Positions 1-5,130 of a stretch of 5,130 bases of DNA are shown piece by piece; position 1 is the stretch's first letter, and each line of letters opens with the position of its first letter. The translations under genes were made by a program, and so were the position numbers. The DNA is from Microthrixaceae bacterium (GTDB lineage: Bacteria; Actinomycetota; Acidimicrobiia; Acidimicrobiales; Acidimicrobilacustridaceae). Location: contig JAHFUU010000249.1 of NCBI GenBank assembly GCA_023264915.1, positions 1-5,130 of the forward strand, in the 5' to 3' direction. A model generated the notes under the pieces. It did not search any database. It was not told the DNA's origin and worked only from the letters and a program-made list of their open reading frames with translations.

Positions 1-2516
1 CCGCCGATCTTGACGATCACCTGGTTCGCCACGGTCTGGCCCGGCACGAAGTTGAGGTTCGAGGCCATCGGGCGGGCAAGGCCTGAGGAGAACACCGTCA
101 GGAACGACTGGTCGGTCGGCCCCGTGACCGTGACGTTCAGCACCAACGAGGTCACGCCAGTGGTCGGGATGCCCGCAGCCCCCAGAACGCTCACGTCGCG
201 GGTGTCACCTGCGCCCCAGGGCGTGCTGTAGCCGCCCGTGCCGTCGCGGGAGTCGAGCAGCCTTGCCGGCGTGAGCGCGTGGTACTTGCTCAACAGGACC
301 GGCGGCACCAGGTCGCAGCCCGCGACCTGTGTGCGCAGGCCGTTCCAGCCCTGGGCAGTCCACTGCTCCTGCGGGCCCACCCAACCTCCGCTGCCGTCGC
401 CGCTCGTGAAGTACAGCCTCGACACCGCGTCCGCACCACCGTAGAAAAGGCCGAGGCGGGCCCGGCCGTTTGCCCCGGTGTCGCATCCGGCCATGCGGGT
501 GAACTGCCAGTCCCAGTTGCCTGTGCCGCTGTCCCAGACCTGAGCGGGCGCGTACACGCCGACCCCGCTCGCATAGGCCACCGAGAGCGTCGTGCGCTTG
601 GAGTCATAGCCCCGCAACAGCGCGAAGTCAGATCGACCGTCCCCGTCGTAGTCAGCAGCAGAGACCTTGGTCCGCTGCGCATCCCAACCCCCGGCACCGC
701 TGTCCCAGACCAGGACAGGCGGGCTGATCGTGGGCTCGAGGGTCACGCCCGCCTTGCCCGTCGCGATCCACAGCTGGGCTCTTGTCGCGTCGACCTGGAC
801 GAAGATGCCGAGATCCCCGCGGCCGTCGCCGTCGAAATCACCGCCGACCACGCGCGCCGTGTACCCGTCCACGAACGACGCTGACGAGGTCCAGGTGACC
901 GTCGGAACCCCGATCCCCCCAGCGGTGCCCATCCCGATGAGGAAGTCGACCTGATCGCCCGCCTCGGCAGACATCAACCCGACGTCTGCAAAGCCGTCGC
1001 CGTTGTAGTCGCCGACGGTCACCTTCGCCTTGGTGAGATCGAATCCGCCGGCTCCGCTGTTCCACATCAGCGTGGGTGCCATCAGACCGCCACCCGAACC
1101 GTACGCGATGAACATCAACGTGCCACTGCCGTCGAGCGAGTAGAGCAGCACCAGGTCGTCGTAGCCGTCGTTGGTGAAGTCTCCCGAGGCGATCTTGAGG
1201 CGATCCCACTCCCATCCGTAAGAACCGCTGTCCCAGGCCACAGCAGGCGAGCTGACACCTCCGCCCGGCTGGCCATAGGAGAGAAGGATCTGGCTCCCAG
1301 AGCTTCCCGACCCGTACACGTAGGCCATGTCGCCCTTGCCGTCCTTGTTGAAGTCCGCAGACGTGCGTTGCGAGCTGGTCTGGTCGAGCTCACACCCATC
1401 GGTCGCTGGCGGTCCGGCAGCGTCGGGGCACTTGTCGATGCTGTCCAGCACGCCGTCTCCGTCTGAGTCCGAGCCCATGCATGAGACGTTGTCGTTGCGC
1501 AACATCGTCCCCCAGGGCATCTGGTTCCATGCACTGAGCCCTCTGGAGCTGAGCGCGGGCACCGCAACACCTGAGATGCACGCATACATCTCGCCCGGAT
1601 CGGTCTGGGAGCCGTACCGCGCCAGGTTCTCGTCATAGTGGAGGTGAGCTGCTGACACATCGAGTGGTGAGACGTTGCCCGTCCAGCCCGATAGGCCGAT
1701 GGGTTGGCCCTTGGTGACCTTCTGGTTGAGGGTCACCTGCACCGAGGAGAGGTGCAGGTACCGGCTCCAGCGGTTGGGCTGGCCTGCCTCCACATGGGCG
1801 ATCGAGATGTAGTTGCCGCCTCCGCCGCCGCAGCTGGTGTTGCCAGGGGTGCAACCCGTCGAGATGTCGACCACCTGGCCGTCACCGGCAGCAACGATCT
1901 GGGTGCCGACCGGCATTCCGATGTCGAGCGCCTTGTAGGGGTGATAGCCGTTGCAGTACCCGCCGGGGCTTCCGGGGTTGGAGTACGTGCACCACACCTT
2001 CTGCGTCCCCAGCCATGGCATGTAGTCAGGCGTCTGGATCGCCTCACTGCTGCCGAAGCCCTGAGCCGAGCCGCCGCTCGATCCGGTTCCGCCCCGGCTC
2101 TCCGATGAGACATCGTGCGCGTACTGGTCAGTGCGCGCCTCGACCTCGGCGACCTTCTCCGGAGACGGCACGAGAGCCTCGTCTGTGGCACCGACCTTCT
2201 CTGGTGACGACGCAGGCGAGTCTGCGATCGATGTGCCCGAAGGGGCGGGCGGCAAGGATTCGGGCGATCCGGGCGATCCGGCAGCCGGCGTGGGCGGCGC
2301 AGCAGTCCCTTGCGAGGTCGGAGGCGCAGCGACAGCAGTCGGCGAAGCCGGTTCCCGAGATGCCGGTTCCCGAGAAGCCGGTTCCCGAGATGCCCGTTCC
2401 CGAGATGCCGGTTCCCGAGAAGCCGGTTCCCGAGATGCCCGTTCCCGAGATGCCCGTGTCGGGACGGTCGGCGAGGCTTCCGCGGACATCAGGGATGCAC
2501 CGACGGTCACGGTCAC
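1..2516 (-). CDS. Secreted M23 metallopeptidase-like protein with FG-GAP repeats (3' end missing)
   Basis: Likely an exported cell-wall peptidase or wall-binding protein. Numbering is from the outermost in-frame canonical start, GTG at 2516. That start cuts into the hydrophobic signal (reading back from 2552: KRAPILALLVTFVTVTVG, then ASLMSAEA with a plausible AEA|S cleavage), so the real start is probably further upstream. Residues 22-56 are seven ASRE[PR] repeats; 57-165 are a Pro/Ser/Ala linker. Residues 166-310 resemble LytM/M23: H192 and D198 (HPYKALDIG), H255 (YLHL) and H291-L-H293. The first motif has H six residues before D, and Y194 sits where the usual HxxxD would put His. Residues 350-376 match a thrombospondin type-3 calcium motif (DSDGDGVLDSIDKCPD). 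Asp-rich FG-GAP/VCBS loops begin at 388, 446, 503, 560 and 622, with a degenerate sixth at 679. From about 745 a PARLLDSR...LNVTVT...SNLNF domain runs off the edge. Peptidase activity is inferred, not certain. Confidence 0.9.
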   Translation of the reverse strand, partial: MTVTVGASLMSAEASPTVPTRASRERASREPASREPASRERASREPASREPASREPASPTAVAAPPTSQGTAAPPTPAAGSPGSPESLPPAPSGTSIADSPASSPEKVGATDEALVPSPEKVAEVEARTDQYAHDVSSESRGGTGSSGGSAQGFGSSEAIQTPDYMPWLGTQKVWCTYSNPGSPGGYCNGYHPYKALDIGMPVGTQIVAAGDGQVVDISTGCTPGNTSCGGGGGNYISIAHVEAGQPNRWSRYLHLSSVQVTLNQKVTKGQPIGLSGWTGNVSPLDVSAAHLHYDENLARYGSQTDPGEMYACISGVAVPALSSRGLSAWNQMPWGTMLRNDNVSCMGSDSDGDGVLDSIDKCPDAAGPPATDGCELDQTSSQRTSADFNKDGKGDMAYVYGSGSSGSQILLSYGQPGGGVSSPAVAWDSGSYGWEWDRLKIASGDFTNDGYDDLVLLYSLDGSGTLMFIAYGSGGGLMAPTLMWNSGAGGFDLTKAKVTVGDYNGDGFADVGLMSAEAGDQVDFLIGMGTAGGIGVPTVTWTSSASFVDGYTARVVGGDFDGDGRGDLGIFVQVDATRAQLWIATGKAGVTLEPTISPPVLVWDSGAGGWDAQRTKVSAADYDGDGRSDFALLRGYDSKRTTLSVAYASGVGVYAPAQVWDSGTGNWDWQFTRMAGCDTGANGRARLGLFYGGADAVSRLYFTSGDGSGGWVGPQEQWTAQGWNGLRTQVAGCDLVPPVLLSKYHALTPARLLDSRDGTGGYSTPWGAGDTRDVSVLGAAGIPTTGVTSLVLNVTVTGPTDQSFLTVFSSGLARPMASNLNFVPGQTVANQVIVKIG
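312..1364 (-). repeat. FG-GAP/VCBS-type protein repeats, about 57 residues each
   Basis: Five good Asp-rich loops recur every 57-62 residues: DFNKDGKGD, DFTNDGYDD, DYNGDGFAD, DFDGDGRGD and DYDGDGRSD. A sixth, CDTGANGRARLGLFY, keeps the position but loses most acidic residues. Between loops a second motif recurs: WDSGSYGWEWD, WNSGAGGFD, WTSSASFVDG, WDSGAGGWD and WDSGTGNWDW. The unit is thus an Asp loop, two hydrophobic strands, then W-[DN]-S-G before the next loop. FG-GAP/VCBS repeats are known to fold as calcium-binding beta-propeller blades; six blades are inferred here. The last, loop-poor blade is bracketed by two cysteines in the same AGCD context (residues 678 and 734), a possible disulfide closing the propeller. 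Confidence 0.85.
2349..2453 (-). repeat. 15-bp coding tandem repeat, seven copies (ASRE[PR])
   Basis: Seven exact-length 15-bp units lie just after the signal peptide, each GC[A/T]-TCT-CGG-GAA-C[C/G]G, followed by a degenerate GCT-TCG-CCG. Units 1-3 (2453-2409) and units 4-6 (2408-2364) are identical as 45-bp blocks, which points to a recent duplication. The product is a mixed-charge Arg/Glu stretch with Pro or Arg every fifth residue, probably an unstructured, length-variable spacer between the membrane-proximal end and the enzyme domain. The SRE codons are identical in all seven units, as expected for replication slippage. Confidence 0.95.
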
Positions 2517-2550
2517 GAACGTGACCAGCAGGGCGAGGATGGGGGCTCGC

Positions 2551-2564
2551 TTAACCGGACCTCC
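2551..2564 (-). promoter_or_regulatory. Possible +1 frameshift site, or SD of a non-standard start
   Basis: On the minus strand GGAGG (2564-2560) is followed by TCC, then GGT, then TAA (2553-2551). An SD-like sequence three bases before the last sense codon and a stop right after it is the layout of the prfB (release factor 2) +1 frameshift site. Two points are unlike prfB: the stop is TAA rather than TGA, and GGT would slip to GTT with a mismatch at the middle base. The same GGAGG could instead serve as ribosome-binding site for a non-canonical GTT start at 2555 in the main frame, although that spacing is short. Confidence 0.25.
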
Positions 2565-2667
2565 GACAGCGGCTTCGGACTTGCTGCCCGATCACCTCGC
2601 GGCGACGAGCGTGGCTTGTCCGCCCGGTCGGCCCGCCAGCGCGGGGTCCGATCGCCCAGGGTGCCAT
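2551..2667 (-). other. Candidate N-terminal coding segment in a shifted frame
   Basis: A 38-codon reading frame starts at ATG 2667, six bases after a purine-rich GAGGGAG, and ends at TAA 2553-2551. Its product starts MAPWAIGPRAGG, is rich in Arg (SHARRRE, RSRCRRSG) and has 28 of 38 codons ending in G or C. The M23 gene's frame is closed upstream by TGA at 2594-2592 and has no ATG, GTG or TTG before GTG 2516. If one base is skipped at the TAA, this segment joins directly to KRAPILALL of the signal peptide, giving a long, basic n-region as found in some actinobacterial signal peptides. It may therefore be the true 5' end of the large gene, joined by a programmed +1 shift, or separated by a mutation or a one-base sequence error. 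It could also be a short leader peptide, or chance. Confidence 0.35.
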
Positions 2668-2673
2668 TCGGCA

Positions 2674-2680
2674 CTCCCTC
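2674..2680 (-). promoter_or_regulatory. Ribosome-binding site candidate for ATG 2667
   Basis: GAGGGAG on the minus strand ends six bases before ATG 2667, within the usual Shine-Dalgarno spacing. It is the main reason to take ATG 2667 seriously as the start of the leftward gene; GTG 2516 has no purine-rich stretch at a suitable distance, because the bases before it encode the hydrophobic signal. Confidence 0.4.
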
Positions 2681-2714
2681 TGTCTGTCGATACGCTCGCC
2701 ACGACTTCGACATC

Positions 2715-2740
2715 ATTCCGTAACACCTTAGGCACGGAAT
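2715..2740. promoter_or_regulatory. Inverted repeat ATTCCGT-N12-ACGGAAT, possible operator
   Basis: Perfect 7-bp arms at 2715-2721 and 2734-2740 separated by 12 bases, in the divergent intergenic region and locally AT-richer than its surroundings. The arms lie over the -10 and the spacer of the promoter candidate, a typical place for a dimeric repressor site. A second short pair, ACACC (2723-2727) and GGTGT (2748-2752), interlocks with it. No regulator is encoded in the window. Confidence 0.35.
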
Positions 2741-2745
2741 CGCAA
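2717..2745 (-). promoter_or_regulatory. Weak sigma-70-like promoter candidate for the leftward gene
   Basis: On the minus strand TTGCGA (2745-2740) and TACGGA (2722-2717) are separated by 17 bases. The -35 is a fair match; the -10 keeps only the leading TA. Transcription would start near 2710, leaving about 43 bases of leader before ATG 2667 and about 155 before the GTT at 2555. It overlaps the inverted repeat at 2715-2740. Actinobacterial promoters are often degenerate, so this is only a suggestion. Confidence 0.22.
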
Positions 2746-2808
2746 CGGGTGTGGAATCCCCTGACATCTCGGGAAGATCCGCTGCTCAGAAGGGCTGCGG
2801 AGACTCGC

Positions 2809-2870
2809 GCCTGGGCGTCGGGACCGCTCCGGCCTGGGCGTCGGGACCGCTCCGGCCTGGGCGTCGGGAC
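2809..2870. repeat. 23-bp tandem repeat, 2.7 copies
   Basis: Two identical 23-bp units (2809-2831 and 2832-2854), each beginning GCCTGGGCGTCGGGAC, are followed by a partial third (2855-2870). A 7-bp inverted repeat, CTCCGGC at 2850-2856 and GCCGGAG at 2873-2879, straddles the last copy. The unit length is not a multiple of three, so the repeat is unlikely to be coding. I do not recognise it as a known element. Confidence 0.9.
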
Positions 2871-2900
2871 ACGCCGGAGGCCCGCCCCCGCGACGACGAG

Positions 2901-2970
2901 ATGACACAGATGACACAGATGACACGGATGACACGGATGACACAGATGACACAGATGACACGGATGACGG
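2901..2970. repeat. 9-bp tandem repeat, about 7.8 copies (ATGACAC[A/G]G)
   Basis: Units start at 2901, 2910, 2919, 2928, 2937, 2946 and 2955, with a 7-base remnant ATGACGG at 2964. Only the eighth base varies, A or G, in the order A A G G A A G. This paired order suggests growth by duplication of a larger block of 18 or 36 bp. The unit is a multiple of three, so every frame across it is open on both strands and gives artefactual repeats such as MTQ/MTR or DDT. It lies about 155 bases upstream of the transporter start. Confidence 0.95.
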
Positions 2971-3078
2971 ACCGACCACCACGCGCGGGCTGTTGGCTGC
3001 TGGGGTCGGACACCCGGCTCGACCCATCCCGCGCCGCGATCCCCAGGGCAATACACTTGGCAACCCGAAACTTCAACG

Positions 3079-3107
3079 CCTGGCCCCTATCTCCGGCTCT
3101 GGCCAGG
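3079..3107. promoter_or_regulatory. Inverted repeat CCTGGCC-N15-GGCCAGG just upstream of the transporter RBS
   Basis: Perfect 7-bp arms at 3079-3085 and 3101-3107. The right arm also belongs to the palindrome CTGGCCAG (3099-3106), which sits in a nearly symmetric GCT...GAGC context. It ends only a few bases before the ribosome-binding site, so it could be a repressor operator, or a hairpin in the mRNA leader limiting ribosome access. Short GC-rich palindromes are common in such DNA, so confidence is modest. Confidence 0.3.
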
Positions 3108-3110
3108 AGC

Positions 3111-3120
3111 AAGGCGAGGT
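3111..3120 (+). promoter_or_regulatory. Ribosome-binding site of the transporter gene
   Basis: AAGGCGAGGT is purine-rich and ends three bases before ATG 3124; its AAGG part lies nine bases upstream. This supports ATG 3124 over the internal ATG at 3145. Confidence 0.6.
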
Positions 3121-3123
3121 GAG

Positions 3124-5130
3124 ATGCTCGAACGGCTCGGCAGGATGGCGGCCCGGCGCCACAGGTGGGTGATCGCAGCGTGGCTGGTGGTCTTCGTCGC
3201 GGTCCTGGGACTCGCTGGTGCCTTCCACGGCCAGACCAACGACAACTTCGCCATCCCCGGCACTGGCTCTGACGCAGCACAGGTCCTCCTCCAGCAGAAC
3301 GCCCCGGGCTTCGGCAACGCCAACGTGACCGTCGTGTACGAGGCCGCGAGCGGATCGGTCAGGGACCCCGCGAACCAGGCTGCGATCCAGTCGTCGATCG
3401 CGACACTGAAGGCCACACCCAACGTCGCGAACGTCTCGAACCCGTTCCAGACCATGCCGCTGCCCGCGGGCTACACGGACCAGACCGTCCTTCCCGTGAT
3501 CAACGCACCGATCAGCCGGATCCTCCCCAGTGCCATCTCCGCTGACGGAACGACCGCTCTCGTGACCGTCCAGATGAACCAGGCAACTGCCAGCCTTCCT
3601 GCACCCCAGACCTTCGAGCAGCTTCAGTCCGCGGCGCGGGGCTCGGCACCGCCGGCCCTCGAGGTGAGCCTGTCGGGCATGCTGGTCGATCTCCAGAACC
3701 CTCCCCCGCCCGGGATCTCTGAATACGCCGACGAGATCGGCCTGGGGTGTGCCGTCATCATCTTGCTGATCGCGCTGGGTTCGGTCACAGCCATGGCTGT
3801 GCCGATCGGGGTGGCGCTGTTCAGTCTCGGGATATCGAGCGCGTTGCTGGCTCTCGCCGAGGGCCACTGGGACATCGGATCGGCCGCCCCGCCCCTCGGG
3901 GTGATGATCGGGCTGGGTGTCGGAATCGACTACTCGCTGTTCATCGTGAACCGGTACCGCGAGAACCTGGGTTCGGGCATGGAGGTCGAGCAGGCAGTAG
4001 GCCGCGCCCTGTCCACGTCAGGCTCAGCGGTGCTCTTCGCCGCCATCACCGTGTGCATCGCGCTCTGTGGCCTTGCGCTCATCGGAATCCCCTATGTGGG
4101 GACTCTCGGCTTCACCGCGGCCATCTTCGTGGCCATCACCGTCAGCGCCGCCCTCACCGTGCTGCCGGCCCTGCTCGGATTGCTCGGTGATCGCATCGAT
4201 GCCCTGAGGCTGCCCTGGCACCGCGCGGCGACCCACGAGACCCCCGAGGAGCGCCGGGCCACCTTCTCAGCCCGCTGGGCCCGCGCGGTCGCCAGCCATC
4301 CGATCCTGTTCGCGCTGGTGAGCCTCGGCCTGCTGGTGCTGATCGCTGTCCCGGTCCGCCAAATGCAGCTCGGGATCCCCGATGACAGCGTGCTGCCCGG
4401 TTCCCTCACCCAGACCCGGGCATTCGTGACCATCAGCGAGAAGTTCGGCCCGGGACGGAACGGCCCGCTTCTCCTGGTGGCCGACCTCGGACCCGAATGG
4501 AAGGCCGCCAACACGCAGTGCAACGCCCCGGGCACTGCCCCCCCTGCCGGCACTGCCACGACCACCATCCCCGCCGCCGGTGCGCCAACCACAGCACCAG
4601 GTGCCGTGCCCACCACCGCGGCGACACCGGGGAGCCCGACCCCCACCGGCGCGCCGACGCCCTCCCCCCAGATCCAGGCAGTCGAGGCAGCCTTGTTCGA
4701 GAAGCTCGCACCGGCCCTGTTCTCGACCCCTGGGGTCGGGTCGGTCACGCCGGTGCTTGCGTGCACGGGCAACCTGGCAGTCGCCATCGTGACCCCCACC
4801 ACTGGTCCGGGCGACCCTGCCACGACCGCCCTCGTCCAGAACCTCCGCAACACGGTGATACCCGGCGCGCTCGCCGGAACGGCCATGAACCCCGCCGGGG
4901 TGAGCCTCGGTGGCCAGACCGCGATCCTCATCGACCTCACCGACACGATCTCGGCCCGAATGCCCTACTTCGTGGGTTCCGTCCTCCTGCTGAGCTTCTG
5001 GTTGCTGACGATGGTGTTCAGGTCCCTGTTCGTGCCAACCAAGGCTGTGATCATGAACCTGCTGTCGATCGGGGCGGCCCTCGGCTTCCTGGTCGCTGTG
5101 TTCCAGTGGGGCTGGGTCAAGTGGATGTTC
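3124..5130 (+). CDS. MMPL-family (RND-type) membrane transporter (3' end missing)
   Basis: A proton-driven exporter of the MMPL/RND superfamily; members move lipids, siderophores or drugs across or out of the cytoplasmic membrane. The substrate cannot be read from sequence. The 669 codons present start MLERLGRMAARRHRWVI, the usual MMPL beginning: a short basic cytoplasmic end, then TM1 (about 15-34). Residues 35-200 form the first extracytoplasmic domain. TM2-TM3 span about 205-249. TM4 carries GLGVGIDYSLFIVNRYRE with D269-Y270, the pair used in proton relay in MmpL3. TM5-TM6 follow (about 300-355), then a basic linker and TM7 (about 393-412). The second extracytoplasmic domain (about 413-610) contains a Pro/Thr/Ala-rich insertion. 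TM8-TM9 contain the family patterns FRSLFVPTKAV and NLLSIGAALGF, then FQWGW near the edge. TM10-TM12 and the second Asp-Tyr pair lie beyond the window. No TetR- or MarR-type regulator is adjacent within the window. Confidence 0.95.
   Translation, partial: MLERLGRMAARRHRWVIAAWLVVFVAVLGLAGAFHGQTNDNFAIPGTGSDAAQVLLQQNAPGFGNANVTVVYEAASGSVRDPANQAAIQSSIATLKATPNVANVSNPFQTMPLPAGYTDQTVLPVINAPISRILPSAISADGTTALVTVQMNQATASLPAPQTFEQLQSAARGSAPPALEVSLSGMLVDLQNPPPPGISEYADEIGLGCAVIILLIALGSVTAMAVPIGVALFSLGISSALLALAEGHWDIGSAAPPLGVMIGLGVGIDYSLFIVNRYRENLGSGMEVEQAVGRALSTSGSAVLFAAITVCIALCGLALIGIPYVGTLGFTAAIFVAITVSAALTVLPALLGLLGDRIDALRLPWHRAATHETPEERRATFSARWARAVASHPILFALVSLGLLVLIAVPVRQMQLGIPDDSVLPGSLTQTRAFVTISEKFGPGRNGPLLLVADLGPEWKAANTQCNAPGTAPPAGTATTTIPAAGAPTTAPGAVPTTAATPGSPTPTGAPTPSPQIQAVEAALFEKLAPALFSTPGVGSVTPVLACTGNLAVAIVTPTTGPGDPATTALVQNLRNTVIPGALAGTAMNPAGVSLGGQTAILIDLTDTISARMPYFVGSVLLLSFWLLTMVFRSLFVPTKAVIMNLLSIGAALGFLVAVFQWGWVKWMF
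4525..4668 (+). other. Pro/Thr/Ala-rich low-complexity insertion in the transporter
   Basis: Residues about 468-515 consist almost only of Ala, Pro, Thr, Gly and Ser, with segments such as TATTTIPAAGAPTTAP and TPTGAPTPSP. The segment lies inside the second extracytoplasmic domain, between a strand-like block (NGPLLLVADLG) and a helix-like block (IQAVEAALFEKLAP). C466 immediately before it and C547 after it could form a disulfide on the outer face. It looks like a flexible outward-facing loop, possibly O-glycosylated as Pro/Thr-rich linkers of actinobacterial exported proteins often are; glycosylation is inference. Confidence 0.75.

Larger units (their letters stand above)
2668..3123. other. 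Divergent intergenic region with repeats, no gene seen
   Basis: About 450 bases between the candidate 5' end of the leftward gene and the start of the rightward transporter gene. Open frames cross it on both strands, but they translate to low-complexity products of the tandem repeats (for example runs of MTQ/MTR) or to Arg/Pro-rich text without recognisable domains, so I do not call a gene. It holds two inverted repeats, a weak leftward promoter candidate and two unrelated tandem repeats. I found no convincing promoter for the rightward gene and no hairpin followed by a T-run. Confidence 0.7.

Noticed and set aside
279..884. Plus-strand frame of 201 codons and other frames across 205-1660
   Set aside because: They overlap well-conserved FG-GAP repeats on the minus strand and give no recognisable product.
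2850..2879. 7-bp GC-rich inverted repeat as a transcription terminator
   Set aside because: The 16-base loop is large, there is no T-run on either strand, and the region lies between divergent 5' ends where no terminator is expected.
2131..2904. Plus-strand open frame of 257 codons with GSRDA/GSREA repeats
   Set aside because: The repeats are the antisense reading of the ASRE[PR] coding repeat, and the frame runs on into non-coding tandem repeats.
2809..2970. Possible CRISPR array
   Set aside because: The units are directly adjacent (23 bp and 9 bp periods) with no unique spacers.
3052..3062. TACACT and TTGGCA as promoter hexamers for the transporter
   Set aside because: Neither has a matching partner hexamer at 16-19 bases, so no promoter is called.
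2751..3122. Plus-strand frame with MTQMTQMTR repeats; minus-strand frames with SVSSVS and CHLCHL repeats
   Set aside because: A 9-bp repeat is open in every frame. The flanking translation has no domain, and the frames share no start context with a good RBS.
3073..3867. Minus-strand open frame of 264 codons opposite the transporter's 5' half
   Set aside because: His/Arg/Asp-rich product without domains, lying over conserved MMPL sequence.
4092..4946. Long minus-strand open frame (284 codons) inside the transporter gene
   Set aside because: Antisense shadow of a clear MMPL reading frame in GC-rich DNA; its product has no recognisable domain.

Overview
The window is high-GC DNA with strongly G/C-ending codons and two large divergently arranged genes, both cut by the window edges. 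An actinomycete (Actinomycetota) is the best guess. The support is the codon use, the C-terminal PARLLDSR-type domain of the secreted protein (common in actinobacterial exported proteins), and an MMPL-family transporter of actinobacterial style. The sequence does not fix the genus.

Left half (about 1-2667, minus strand): a large secreted multidomain protein. In order it has a hydrophobic export signal, a seven-copy Ala-Ser-Arg-Glu-Pro/Arg pentapeptide repeat, a Pro/Ser/Ala linker, a LytM/M23 metallopeptidase-like domain, one thrombospondin type-3-like calcium motif, a run of FG-GAP/VCBS propeller-type repeats joined by a recurring W-D-S-G motif, and a PARLLDSR-type domain that runs off the left edge. 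Its 5' end is the most unusual part of the window. The frame encoding the signal peptide has no canonical start codon before its hydrophobic core. An ATG with a good ribosome-binding site lies upstream in another frame, which ends at a TAA exactly where a +1 shift would enter the signal peptide. The shift site resembles the bacterial prfB frameshift element in layout, but a one-base sequence error or mutation explains it equally well.

Middle (about 2668-3123): the divergent intergenic region. I see no gene in it. It holds two inverted repeats, a weak promoter candidate for the leftward gene, a 23-bp tandem repeat (2.7 copies) and a 9-bp tandem repeat (7.8 copies) with a paired A/B order.

Right half (3124-5130, plus strand): the first 669 codons of an MMPL/RND-type membrane transporter with the Asp-Tyr pair in TM4 and a Pro/Thr/Ala-rich insertion in its second extracytoplasmic domain, flanked by two cysteines. 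Both products act at or outside the membrane, but nothing here shows that they work together. I see no mobile element, CRISPR array, tRNA or rRNA.
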